Positions 7,396-15,198 of a stretch of DNA of 15,906 nucleotides are shown in pieces (position 1 is the first letter of the stretch; every line of letters starts with the position of its first letter). Under the pieces are notes generated by a model. It was not told the origin of the DNA, made no database searches, and saw nothing but the letters and a program-made list of their open reading frames with translations. Source of the stretch: Porticoccaceae bacterium (GTDB lineage: Bacteria > Pseudomonadota > Gammaproteobacteria > Pseudomonadales > Porticoccaceae); NCBI GenBank assembly GCA_002701765.1, contig NZXB01000102.1:9425-25330 (forward strand), in the 5' to 3' direction. The position numbers and the translations under genes were made by a program.

Positions 7396-8406
7396 TTAAG
7401 CTGATGGCGGGCTTATACAAACGATCTGTTTCCCAATATTGGTGCCCTCGAATATCGATATTAGAGCATCAGGCAGGGCTTCAAATCCATCAGTAATAGT
7501 GGCTTTGTGCTTGAGTTGTCCAGAAGCAATGAGGGGTTTCATGGAACTGATGGCCGAATTAAATTTTGATGCATAGTCGAGAACGATAAATCCCTCCATT
7601 TTCGCGCGTCGGAAGATTAGATTAAAGTAATTCTCTGGTCCCGTTTGGGCCGCTGTCGAGTTGTAGCGGGATATTCCGCCACATAAGACGATTCGGGCAC
7701 CATCACTAATTTGGTCTAAAGCGACGTTAAGAACATCTCCTCCAGCGTTGTCAAAATATACATCTATTCCTCCTGAGCATGCTTTTTTTAGGCGTTGAGG
7801 CCAATCTTGATGGGTGTAGTTAATCGCTGCGTTGAATCCGATCGAGTCTGTGAGCCATTGGCATTTTTCATCAGTGCTCGTGATGCCCACCACCCGGCAA
7901 CCCATCGCTCTCGCTAATTGTCCCGCAATTGAGCCCGTAGCTCCGGCTGCGCTTGACACGACGAAAACATCTCCGGATTTCGGCTTGCCTATTTCATTTA
8001 CGCCGAACCAAGCAGTCATACCCGTTAATCCAAAAACCCCGAGTGCTTCATCAAGTGATACCCCGTCAGGTATTATTTGGAGGGGTGCATCGTCTGATCT
8101 GTGGAGAAAATACTCTTGCCATCCAAAACTCCCCGTGACGCGAGTTCCAACAGGGAAATTGGTACTTTTAGATTCAATGACCTCTCCAGCCCCGAAACCG
8201 CGCATTACGTCGCCCAGCTCCAAAGGGGCGATGTAGTCCGCCCGATTTTCCATCCATCCGCGCATCGCAGGCTCAAGGCCCATGCACTGAACTTTAACGA
8301 GGCAGGAATCATCTTCAATAGCGCTAGTAGGCTTTTTGACGAGCTTGAAATCTGATCGCTTGACCATACCATGAGGTCTTGCAGCTAGAAGAAATTGTCT
8401 GTTCAT
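7396..8406 (-). CDS. NADP-dependent medium-chain oxidoreductase, LTB4DH/curcumin-reductase type
   Basis: This 336-residue, full-length, zinc-free medium-chain reductase is the third of its subfamily in the window. It shows SAAGATGS (152-159) for the nucleotide loop, Lys181 in TSTDEK at the NADP phosphate site, and YFDNAGG (217-223). It starts MNRQFLLAARPHG, matching the conserved N-terminus of the other two copies. Unlike the divergent pair at the left end, it is embedded in the leftward catabolic block, 30 bp after the acyl-CoA synthetase gene, so it probably reduces a C=C bond within that pathway. No strong ribosome binding site precedes the ATG, suggesting translation coupled to the upstream gene. 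The substrate is unknown. Confidence 0.92.
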   Translation of the reverse strand: MNRQFLLAARPHGMVKRSDFKLVKKPTSAIEDDSCLVKVQCMGLEPAMRGWMENRADYIAPLELGDVMRGFGAGEVIESKSTNFPVGTRVTGSFGWQEYFLHRSDDAPLQIIPDGVSLDEALGVFGLTGMTAWFGVNEIGKPKSGDVFVVSSAAGATGSIAGQLARAMGCRVVGITSTDEKCQWLTDSIGFNAAINYTHQDWPQRLKKACSGGIDVYFDNAGGDVLNVALDQISDGARIVLCGGISRYNSTAAQTGPENYFNLIFRRAKMEGFIVLDYASKFNSAISSMKPLIASGQLKHKATITDGFEALPDALISIFEGTNIGKQIVCISPPSA

Positions 8407-8436
8407 GAATTAGGTTTCGAGTGTGAAAGCATAATT

Positions 8437-10026
8437 TTAGTCCTCTCGGAGTCCCTGCCTTAGCAGATCTTTACGAATCTTTCCTGAGGCTGTTCTTTCA
8501 AAATCGTCTAGAACGACGACTTTTTCGGGCCATTTTTGGCGCGCCAAACCGGATTGCGAGAGAAAGGGATACAAATCGGCGACGGTAAGTTTCAATGCCC
8601 CAAATTCATTCGATTGTCCGGTTAGGAAAGCACATACTCCCTCGCCAAGACGCGCGTGCGGCATGGACACTACTGCAGCCTCTCGTATATCAGGATGGGC
8701 ATGTAGCACATCCTCAATCTCTTTGGCTGATATGTTTTCGCCCCCACGGATAATTAGATCCTTTTTTCGATCAGTAATCACAACAGCTTTATCGGTGGTC
8801 ACATAACCGATGTCGCCGGTGTGAAAATACCCATCAGTCATTGAGTGGTCTGTCTGTTGGGGATCTTTATATCCCAGCATCATTGCAGGCCCTTTGACTA
8901 AAAGTTCGCCGTCAACACCAACACTCATTTTTTTACCTTTGTCATTGATGACCATGACGTCCCAATTAGTTACTTTGCCATCGGTGGTGGCGGCCAATTC
9001 TATTTCTTCGGGATTTATAAAGCCGGTGCTAACGAGGGGAGCCTCAGTGCTACCATAAACTCGAAAAGCGCAGCAGCGATCCATTATATTATGGACTCGC
9101 CTTATGAGCTCAGGAGGCACTGCAGCTCCGCCGCAGCCAAATAATCGGAGGCTTGGCAGCCCATCACCACTCCGTTCAGCATAATCTAAAAGCTCTTGAA
9201 GGAATGGTGTGGCGCTGATGCATAGGGTTGCTCGATATTCATTTATCAGTTTTGCTGCACGATTAACATCCCATTGGGTCATTAGGAGGGACGGAATGTC
9301 GGTGTAGAAAGGAAGTTCCATTCCATTTGCGAACCCAGTGATATGAGTTACCGGTGACGGCATGAACATCATATCGCCATTATTTAAATTCCAGGCATTA
9401 ACCGTGTTATCGATCGCTCGACATAACGTATTCTGGCTGTGCATCACTGCTTTTGGTACGCCGGTAGTTCCAGATGTATACATCAGCACCTTTAACCCAT
9501 CGGCTCCAACTCTTTTGAGGGTAAAGTTACTTTCGGAAGCCTCGATTAATTTTTCATAGCTAAGCTGTTGCGAGTTTCCTGCGCCTCTTACCACAATGAC
9601 ATGCTCAAGGTTAGGAAGACTGGATCGAATGGAGCCTATCATTTCTTGGTAGTTTGTAGACCTAAACTTCTCCGGAATAAATAACAGTTTCGTATTGGCA
9701 TCATTCAGGATAAATTTCAGTTCTTTTTCTCTATATATCGGAATGATAGGGTTAACCACTAACCCTAGTATGGATGCCGCCAAATCAATCGCTACAGCTT
9801 CTCGCCAGCTTGGCAGTTGAAAGCTAATGACATCACCGGCGATCATACCCAACCTACGGAGTGAATTTGCTAGACAGCCTGCTTCCTCGACTATACTGGA
9901 GATCTTAATAGCGGGTTCATTCTCATGAAAAATGATTTCTTGTTCGGGCCTTTTATTTGCCTTTTCAAGTGCTACTTCCGCGATTGTTTGGTTCCGGAAT
10001 GCATCCGAAACGATTTCCCTTAGCAT
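8437..10026 (-). CDS. AMP-forming acyl-CoA synthetase (acid-CoA ligase)
   Basis: This 529-residue adenylate-forming enzyme has all core motifs in order: YTSGTTGVPK (183-192), the ATP-binding loop; YGSTE (324-328); GYFHTGDIG (399-407); DRKKDLIIRGGENISAKE (419-436), the hinge region; and the C-terminal catalytic lysine, Lys516 in RTASGKIRKD. It activates a carboxylic acid with ATP to an acyl-adenylate and then the CoA thioester, the entry step of a degradation pathway. The FGCGGAAVPPE segment (296-306) and overall length recall cyclohexanecarboxylate and medium-chain FadD-type ligases, but the substrate pocket cannot be assigned. A TAGGGA ribosome binding site lies 6 nt before the ATG, and the NTF2-like gene upstream ends 39 bp away. 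Confidence 0.95.
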   Translation of the reverse strand: MLREIVSDAFRNQTIAEVALEKANKRPEQEIIFHENEPAIKISSIVEEAGCLANSLRRLGMIAGDVISFQLPSWREAVAIDLAASILGLVVNPIIPIYREKELKFILNDANTKLLFIPEKFRSTNYQEMIGSIRSSLPNLEHVIVVRGAGNSQQLSYEKLIEASESNFTLKRVGADGLKVLMYTSGTTGVPKAVMHSQNTLCRAIDNTVNAWNLNNGDMMFMPSPVTHITGFANGMELPFYTDIPSLLMTQWDVNRAAKLINEYRATLCISATPFLQELLDYAERSGDGLPSLRLFGCGGAAVPPELIRRVHNIMDRCCAFRVYGSTEAPLVSTGFINPEEIELAATTDGKVTNWDVMVINDKGKKMSVGVDGELLVKGPAMMLGYKDPQQTDHSMTDGYFHTGDIGYVTTDKAVVITDRKKDLIIRGGENISAKEIEDVLHAHPDIREAAVVSMPHARLGEGVCAFLTGQSNEFGALKLTVADLYPFLSQSGLARQKWPEKVVVLDDFERTASGKIRKDLLRQGLRED

Positions 10027-10065
10027 TAAAAATCCCTACACAGCTGCGCGGTAAAAATTAATTGA

Positions 10066-10527
10066 TTACGCGTCATGAGGTGAGTTGATGTCTGCGGGGT
10101 ATGGCATTACATGCTCGGTTCTGAGGACGCCGGGGCCATGATAGAGTGGGTCAAAACGTCTTGATGAGTAAAGCCACCCGGCTGGTGTGCGAACACATGT
10201 GTCATTATAAACACCCACGATTCGCAAAGCATTTCCGTTTGAATCAAGAATATCTTCGTCAATATACCAACGGCAATTCGCTTCATCATCCTTGATGTGG
10301 ATTAGACCACTATGGTGAGTATGAAATACGACTGGGAATCCTGCCATGGCTGCCTCCCACCGAGCCAATATATTGGTTTGTCCCACGATTGACTCGCCCA
10401 AAAAATGCCACATGCCATCAGGATGCCAAAGCGACCCCCAGAGTTTGCTGTCCCTCCGCATAACGGCATCACCGTACAACGCATTGAGATGGCGAATATC
10501 CAGATTGTCTTTTTGTGGATTTGTCAT
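10066..10527 (-). CDS. NTF2/SnoaL-like protein
   Basis: This 153-residue single-domain protein resembles the SnoaL-like branch of the NTF2 cone fold. The N-terminal helix pattern IRHLNALYGDAVMRRD is followed by WHPDGMW (34-40), HTHHSG (69-74), and the closing strands GVYNDTCVRTPAGWLYSSRRFDPLY. Members of this fold include polyketide cyclases, scytalone dehydratase, limonene epoxide hydrolase and ketosteroid isomerase, as well as non-enzymatic binders. Its start lies 4 bp after the stop of the SDR at 10532-11326. Its AGGAG ribosome binding site (10535-10539) covers that SDR's last codons, so translation is coupled. In this setting it could isomerise or dehydrate the SDR product, or bind the substrate. 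The reaction is not known. Confidence 0.85.
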   Translation of the reverse strand: MTNPQKDNLDIRHLNALYGDAVMRRDSKLWGSLWHPDGMWHFLGESIVGQTNILARWEAAMAGFPVVFHTHHSGLIHIKDDEANCRWYIDEDILDSNGNALRIVGVYNDTCVRTPAGWLYSSRRFDPLYHGPGVLRTEHVMPYPADINSPHDA

Positions 10528-10531
10528 GAGC

Positions 10532-11326
10532 CTACTCCTGAGTGCTAGCGGCTTTTGTCGTGAAGTCTTCGATCTCAGAGGGTGTAGGATTTCTCCTCAG
10601 CGTCAATCCCCCATTTACTTGCAGATTCTGTCCGGTCATAAAGCATTCGTCGGTTGCCAGAAAGACTGCAGCCGCGGCTATATCATCAGAGGTGTTTAGA
10701 CGTCCCATTGGATATTCTTTTATGAATGCCTCTGGAAGGCCGGGCACTGCAAAATAGTCTGTAGTCATGGGGGACTCAGTAAACCCGGGTGAGATGGAAT
10801 TAGCTCGAATTCCTTTGGCACCAAACTCGTCTGCAACGCCTCTTATTACATGATCAATACCTGCTTTAGTACCGATGTAAGCATGATGATTACCCACAAG
10901 AATGGTTGCGGTTGCTGATGATATCTGGATGATCGACGCACTTGAACTCATGTTGCCGACGAGTGTTTGCATAAATTGATATGGCCCTTTGAATTGAAGA
11001 TTCATCATTGCGACGAGGTCATCCTCCGACGTCTCTTCGAAAGGTGTTAGAAGTCCCCAGCCTGTGCAGTTTATACCAACATCAATTGGTCCAGATCTTG
11101 CCACCGCATGGCTCACTGCAGATTCTATGTCTGCTTTTACTGTAATATCACAGTAAACAGCTGAACCGCTTATGGATTGCGCTAGTGCTTGCAAATTTTC
11201 GATATTTCGACCAGCAACAGTAACGTCAGCACCTTCTGCGGCAAAGCGTCTGGCGATAACTTGCCCCATATTACCTTTGCTGGCGGCACCCAGAATTAGC
11301 GCTGACTTCCCTTTGAGTCTGGACAT
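10532..11326 (-). CDS. Short-chain dehydrogenase/reductase (SDR) heading the leftward catabolic block
   Basis: This 264-residue SDR has the active-site set Ser137 (ISSAT), Tyr150 and Lys154 (YIGTK), IRANSISPGF, and a C-terminal QVNGG. Its cofactor loop is unusual: GAASKGNMG (13-21) is longer than the standard TGxxxGIG and recalls the loop of enoyl-ACP reductases, although the Tyr-x3-Lys is of the classical kind. The NNAG motif reads NCTG (86-89). AGGA lies 10 nt before the ATG in a very AT-rich leader. It is the first gene of the leftward catabolic block, 214 bp after pyrD, and directly coupled to the NTF2-like gene. A hydroxyl/keto oxidoreductase role is likely; the substrate is unknown. Confidence 0.92.
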   Translation of the reverse strand: MSRLKGKSALILGAASKGNMGQVIARRFAAEGADVTVAGRNIENLQALAQSISGSAVYCDITVKADIESAVSHAVARSGPIDVGINCTGWGLLTPFEETSEDDLVAMMNLQFKGPYQFMQTLVGNMSSSASIIQISSATATILVGNHHAYIGTKAGIDHVIRGVADEFGAKGIRANSISPGFTESPMTTDYFAVPGLPEAFIKEYPMGRLNTSDDIAAAAVFLATDECFMTGQNLQVNGGLTLRRNPTPSEIEDFTTKAASTQE

Positions 11327-11540
11327 AATTATATTTTCCTATATTTTTATTGTTTACATTATGGGTTTAAATTAAAGATAAATTCGCGCATAAAGATAGA
11401 CTTTTATTGATGTAATATACCATTTAAGCCTAGGTTCAGGCCACTGACAATTTGAGCTGGCAATGACACTTTATTCCGCATCATTAAACTGCTAGACATA
11501 AACCTTTTAAAGATGAACTGTGAATCTTCGCAGCTATTTT

Positions 11541-12563
11541 TTAATCAGCAGATTCATAACAATCAGTTATTTGTTTTATTAGCTTAGGACCTTGATAAAT
11601 GAGGCCGCTATAGATTTGCACTAATTTAGCCCCAGCTGAAAACTTCTCTGTCGCGTCTTCGGCACTCATTATGCCGCCGGCCGCAATTATTGGAATTTCA
11701 TCACCAAGATGGGATTTAAGTGTTTTAACGACTTGAGTTGCTTTTTTCTTAAGTGGTGCCCCACTTAGTCCGCCTGACTCTAGAGAGTGTGGATGATTAG
11801 ATAGAGCGTTTCTATCGACAGTGGTATTTGTCGCAATGACAGCATCGAATTTCCAATGCAGCAAACTGTTCGCAATTGCAGAAATTTCCTTTGCGCTGAG
11901 GTCAGGAGAGATCTTTAGAGACAATGGGACATATTTATCATACTTATCGGATAGCTCGGACTGCTTTTGTTTGAGGTGGTATAGAAGCTCATCCAGTTGA
12001 TCACCATACTGCAACGTCCTGAGTCCAGGAGTATTTGGAGATGAAATATTTACCGTAATATAGTCGGAAACGGAATATATATGCTCCATACACAATAGGT
12101 AGTCATCCTTACCCTTTTCGATGGGAGTATCTTTATTCTTTCCAATGTTAACCCCTACCAAAATCGCAGATTTCTTTGCTAAAAGATTTTCTTTGAGATT
12201 GTTTACTCCCAGATTGTTAAAACCCATACGATTGATTATCGCTTTCGTTTCTTGGAGCCTGAATAGGCGCGGCAGCTGATTTCCTGATTGAGGCCTCGGA
12301 GTTACAGTGCCCACTTCAACATGTCCAAACCCCATGGCATGGAAGGCATCGATCGCTTCACCATCCTTGTCCAGACCAGCAGCTAGGCCTACTGGATTGG
12401 GGAAGTGGAGCCCCATGAGCTCGATGGGTTTGTATTTGAGTGATTGCCGATAAAGTTTATCGACCGGAGTATTAGCGCTTCGTTTGAGAATTGAAAGCGT
12501 AACATCATGAGCTGTTTCTGCATCCATTCTTAGCATGATTTTTTGAGCGATATCAAACAGCAT
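11541..12563 (-). CDS. pyrD: Dihydroorotate dehydrogenase (quinone), class 2
   Basis: This membrane-associated FMN enzyme oxidises dihydroorotate to orotate in pyrimidine synthesis and passes electrons to ubiquinone. From the ATG at 12563 it has 340 residues, close to the 336 of E. coli. It carries [10 protein letters not shown] with Lys66, [30 protein letters not shown] with catalytic Ser175, ATNTT, GGLSG and QIYSG for FMN phosphate. The N-terminal amphipathic helix that reaches the quinone is present ([19 protein letters not shown]). An ATG four codons earlier (12575) is possible. The later one is preferred because Lys66 and Ser175 then match E. coli numbering and a GAG lies 8 nt upstream. 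It is a housekeeping gene next to a catabolic block; a candidate promoter lies upstream. Confidence 0.98.
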   Translation of the reverse strand: MLFDIAQKIMLRMDAETAHDVTLSILKRSANTPVDKLYRQSLKYKPIELMGLHFPNPVGLAAGLDKDGEAIDAFHAMGFGHVEVGTVTPRPQSGNQLPRLFRLQETKAIINRMGFNNLGVNNLKENLLAKKSAILVGVNIGKNKDTPIEKGKDDYLLCMEHIYSVSDYITVNISSPNTPGLRTLQYGDQLDELLYHLKQKQSELSDKYDKYVPLSLKISPDLSAKEISAIANSLLHWKFDAVIATNTTVDRNALSNHPHSLESGGLSGAPLKKKATQVVKTLKSHLGDEIPIIAAGGIMSAEDATEKFSAGAKLVQIYSGLIYQGPKLIKQITDCYESAD

Positions 12564-12575
12564 GTGATGACTCAT

Positions 12576-13039
12576 TAGTTGAGGTGATTAAAATCATAGC
12601 GATTTACAGGTGCACGAAATTGTCGTATGGATCAGTTCTTCAATTCCATTATAACTTAAAGTATTATTTAAACGTCACTTTAGGGAAGTCATAATTGTTT
12701 TAAATAGAAGATCGTATGCACCAAGAAGGGCCTTTGTCAAAGCTAGCCAAAGATGTTGGAAAAGGGAGTAATACAACTATCTCGCTTTCTAGCCGCATGG
12801 ACAAAAATATCAATAAATTAGTTCGCTATTCGGTTGAACCGAGCTTCCTTTAGATTTGATAATTTTTTGGGCAGACAGGCCTGGCATACGAAAAAAACAA
12901 ACAAAAAGGGGTACGCTGTAGCAATTAGCAAAGAGTGTTAGGTGGTCCTAGACTCGGCTTTTGTTCGTTACTATGAGTTCCATCAGCACCCATTGTTTTG
13001 CTAGATTAAAGATTTATTTACGATAAAGGAGCATTTCAA
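12576..13039. other. 464-bp stretch without a convincing gene
   Basis: This divergent gap separates pyrD from the VOC gene. It holds a candidate pyrD promoter (12648-12678) and a good AAAGGAG ribosome binding site for the VOC gene (13025-13031, 9 nt before the ATG counting the last G as -9). One 45-codon open frame (12716-12853, rightward) begins MHQEGPLSKLAKDVGKGSN. It has no strong ribosome binding site and no recognisable domain. No strong hairpin, tRNA or repeat was seen. Confidence 0.5.
12648..12678 (-). promoter_or_regulatory. Candidate sigma70 promoter for pyrD
   Basis: On the minus strand a perfect TATAAT (12653-12648) is preceded by GTGACG (12678-12673), which keeps the central TGAC of the -35 consensus, with a long 19-bp spacer. 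The start would fall near 12641, giving a leader of about 75 nt before the ATG at 12563. Confidence 0.45.
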
Positions 13040-13414
13040 ATGATAGGATATGTAACCGTAGGTGTTAGTGACTTGGAGCGTGCTAAGACATTTTGGTGCG
13101 AGCTGTTATCAGAACTCGGCTGTGACTATGTGGTAGGAAATGAACGGGTTTCACTGATCGGAAAAAGTCAGGACTCGCCCATGATTGGTGTTTGCTTGCC
13201 ATGGGATGGGGAACCTTGCAGCCCGGGCAATGGCAATATGATATCTATAAACGTCGAAAATAATCAGATGGTTGACAAATTGCATGCAAAAGCAATTGAG
13301 TTAGGGGCGACTGACGAAGGGCCCCCGGGAGTTAGAGTCCCCGACGTTTTTTACGGTGGTTATTTCAGGGATCTTGACGGCAACAAGGCAGCTTTTTTTA
13401 ATTGGGGAGGGTAG
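13040..13414 (+). CDS. Small VOC-superfamily (glyoxalase-like) protein, metal ligands apparently lost
   Basis: This single-domain, 124-residue VOC protein begins MIGYVTVGVSDLERAKTFW and ends with YGGYFRDLDGNKAAFF, both hallmarks of a common glyoxalase-like family. Where metal-dependent relatives have the first histidine, this one has Tyr4, and the C-terminal glutamate position falls in the AAFF segment. It therefore may not bind metal in the usual way. The annotation glyoxalase should not be taken as an activity. AAAGGAG at 13025-13031 is a strong ribosome binding site. It stands alone, divergent from pyrD and convergent to the cupin-like gene. It could be a small-molecule binding or resistance protein; no pathway link is visible. 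Confidence 0.85.
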   Translation: MIGYVTVGVSDLERAKTFWCELLSELGCDYVVGNERVSLIGKSQDSPMIGVCLPWDGEPCSPGNGNMISINVENNQMVDKLHAKAIELGATDEGPPGVRVPDVFYGGYFRDLDGNKAAFFNWGG

Positions 13415-13494
13415 GCGAACCAGCGTTGCTATCTTCCGTTACAGCTGGTCTATACAAAAAGTTAACTGTTACATTCCACGGTGTGATGACTTAT

Positions 13495-13534
13495 GGGCTG
13501 GCTGGAGATTTATTCCTAGTCTCTCAGCAAGCCC
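13495..13534. terminator. Long hairpin between convergent VOC and cupin-like genes
   Basis: GGGCTGGCTGGAGA (13495-13508) pairs with TCTC (13520-13523) and CAGCAAGCCC (13525-13534). That is ten pairs with one mismatch, a one-base bulge and four more pairs, around an 11-nt loop. It lies 80 nt after the VOC stop and 18 nt after the cupin-like gene stop, where a shared transcription end is expected. The T run after the stem is short (TTT on the plus strand), so termination may be weak or factor-assisted. Confidence 0.5.
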
Positions 13535-13552
13535 TTTAAGTGAATAAGATAA

Positions 13553-14020
13553 CTATGCGATACTTTGCGCTATCACATCACTGTGGAGAGAACTACCATC
13601 GTTGTTTCCAATGGTTTTCGCGGGCCATCGGCCGTCTTTAAAGATAAATAGCACCGTTACTCCATCTGGCCCTGCCAACAGAGGACCGTATCCGCGGTTA
13701 GCTAGACCAAGCCGAATGTCTCCTGCGCTGTGCCACTCTGCTCCCACCTTTTGAGTTCCCTCTAGAATAATTTCTGTGTAGTCGCATTCGTGAGTATGCG
13801 CTTCAATCAAACATTCGGGCGGATAAAAAACCCTAAAAACTGTGGGGGAGGAGGGATCTTTTGGACAACCAATTCGATACATCTTCGATATTACCCCGTT
13901 GGGCAGATGGATTGGGTCAATATCATCCCAGTTAAAGGCGGCGTGGCCGCGGCGATTTAGTGAAGCTGACAGGGCATCCTGAGTCAGGTCTACAGCCTTC
14001 CTGTTTGTATTTTCATTCAT
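13553..14020 (-). CDS. Cupin-like protein
   Basis: This 155-residue protein has a short cupin-type barrel. The first cupin motif is partly visible as HTHECDYTEIILEG (75-88). It gives His75 and His77, with acidic residues Asp80 and Glu83 near the usual metal position and the closing Gly88. The second motif (around 105-125, RGYGPLLAGPDG) lacks the usual histidine, so metal binding is uncertain. It has no signal peptide. A good GGGAG ribosome binding site lies 7 nt before the ATG, and a clear promoter lies upstream. It is divergent from the quinone oxidoreductase at 14174 and convergent to the VOC gene. It may be a small dioxygenase or isomerase, or a ligand-binding protein; the substrate cannot be inferred. 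Confidence 0.8.
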   Translation of the reverse strand: MNENTNRKAVDLTQDALSASLNRRGHAAFNWDDIDPIHLPNGVISKMYRIGCPKDPSSPTVFRVFYPPECLIEAHTHECDYTEIILEGTQKVGAEWHSAGDIRLGLANRGYGPLLAGPDGVTVLFIFKDGRWPAKTIGNNDGSSLHSDVIAQSIA

Positions 14021-14070
14021 TTACACGCTCCCAAAATTTGGTGAAGCAACGTTGGTGGCTCTAGAAAGCG

Positions 14071-14098
14071 ATTTTAGTGCTTACTGGCGAGGAGTCAA
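14071..14098 (-). promoter_or_regulatory. Candidate sigma70 promoter for the cupin-like gene
   Basis: On the minus strand TTGACT (14098-14093) and TAAAAT (14076-14071) are separated by 16 bp, each matching consensus at 5 of 6 positions. The start would be near 14064, about 44 nt before the ATG at 14020. This is the best-looking promoter in the window. Confidence 0.55.
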
Positions 14099-14173
14099 TG
14101 GCGCTGTAGTTAGTAGCTAATTAATGGAATGATGATTTAGAATTACCGCAGCTAGTTATATGGAAAACTTAAT

Positions 14174-15163
14174 ATGCCGAACATGAAATATATTGGCCTT
14201 CACGCCTCTGGCGGGGCAGATCAGATGTATCTGGCTGAAGGACCACTGCCAAATTGTGGGCCGAACGAGGTGGTAATCAAGGTGGCAGCAGCTGGAATAA
14301 ATAGGCCGGATATCCTGCAGCGCGAGGGCTTATATGATCCTCCAAAGCAAGCGTCGCCAGTGATGGGTCTGGAAGCAGCAGGAGAAGTTAGCGAGATTGG
14401 TTTGGCAGTGGAGGGGTGGAATGTAGGCGACAAGGTTTGCGCCCTTTGCAATGGGGGCGCCTATGCTGAATATGTGGCGGTTCCTGCAGGGCAGTGTTTG
14501 CCTATTCCGGGTGATCTTAGTTTGGTGGAAGCCGCATCTTTGCCCGAAACGTTTTTCACGGTTTGGGCGAATGTTTTTTTGCGAGGAAATCTCTCCCGAG
14601 GAGACAGCATCTTGATCCATGGGGGCGCCAGTGGCATAGGAGTAGCGGCTATTCAGTTGTCTAAGGCATTTGGGGCAACTGTTTTGGCAACCGCTCGAAG
14701 CAGTGCAAAGTGCAAAGCATGCGAAAAAATCGGCGCCGACTGGGCAATTGATAGCAGATCAAATGATTTCGCATCTCAAGTGATGCGGATTACTGATAAC
14801 GTCGGCGTGGATGTTATCCTTGATATGGTTGGTGGCGATTACATCAGGAAAAATATTAAGTGTGCGGCGGTTGACGGAAGAATTATCAACATAGCTTTTT
14901 TGGCAGGTGCAGTCACCGAAATAAACTTCATGCCCATCATGATTAAGCGACTCACGCTGACTGGGTCTACATTGCGCCCGCAAACCCCAGAATTTAAGCG
15001 AAAAATAGCGACAGACCTGAATAAGAAAGTTTGGCCCTTAATTGCATCAGGTAAAATCAGGCCGATCATCCATGACTGCTTTTCAATGAATGAAGTTGCC
15101 GAAGCTCATCTTATGATGGAAGAAAATCAACACATCGGAAAGATTATAATGACAGTTGATTAG
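14174..15163 (+). CDS. PIG3-type NAD(P)H:quinone oxidoreductase
   Basis: This 329-residue zinc-free medium-chain reductase belongs to the quinone oxidoreductase (PIG3/QOR) branch. It is distinct from the three LTB4DH-type copies in the window. It has AGINRPDILQREGLY (40-54), HGGASGIG (149-156) for the cofactor loop, LDMVGG (216-221), TGSTLRPQ (263-270) and a C-terminal HIGKIIM. It probably reduces quinones or other electrophilic carbonyls with NADPH in the cytoplasm. The ATG at 14174 has only a GGA element upstream; a second ATG three codons later is also possible. It is divergent from the cupin-like gene and ends 35 bp from the convergent aldehyde dehydrogenase. No co-directional neighbour suggests a pathway. 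Confidence 0.92.
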   Translation: MPNMKYIGLHASGGADQMYLAEGPLPNCGPNEVVIKVAAAGINRPDILQREGLYDPPKQASPVMGLEAAGEVSEIGLAVEGWNVGDKVCALCNGGAYAEYVAVPAGQCLPIPGDLSLVEAASLPETFFTVWANVFLRGNLSRGDSILIHGGASGIGVAAIQLSKAFGATVLATARSSAKCKACEKIGADWAIDSRSNDFASQVMRITDNVGVDVILDMVGGDYIRKNIKCAAVDGRIINIAFLAGAVTEINFMPIMIKRLTLTGSTLRPQTPEFKRKIATDLNKKVWPLIASGKIRPIIHDCFSMNEVAEAHLMMEENQHIGKIIMTVD

Positions 15164-15198
15164 TTTGAATCTTTCGGCGATTCAGCTCTGGCCGACAA

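Noticed and set aside
15167..15195. Two overlapping 5-bp hairpins in the 35-bp gap between the quinone oxidoreductase and aldehyde dehydrogenase genes
   Set aside because: The stems are short, mutually exclusive and without T runs, so they are too weak to call a terminator.
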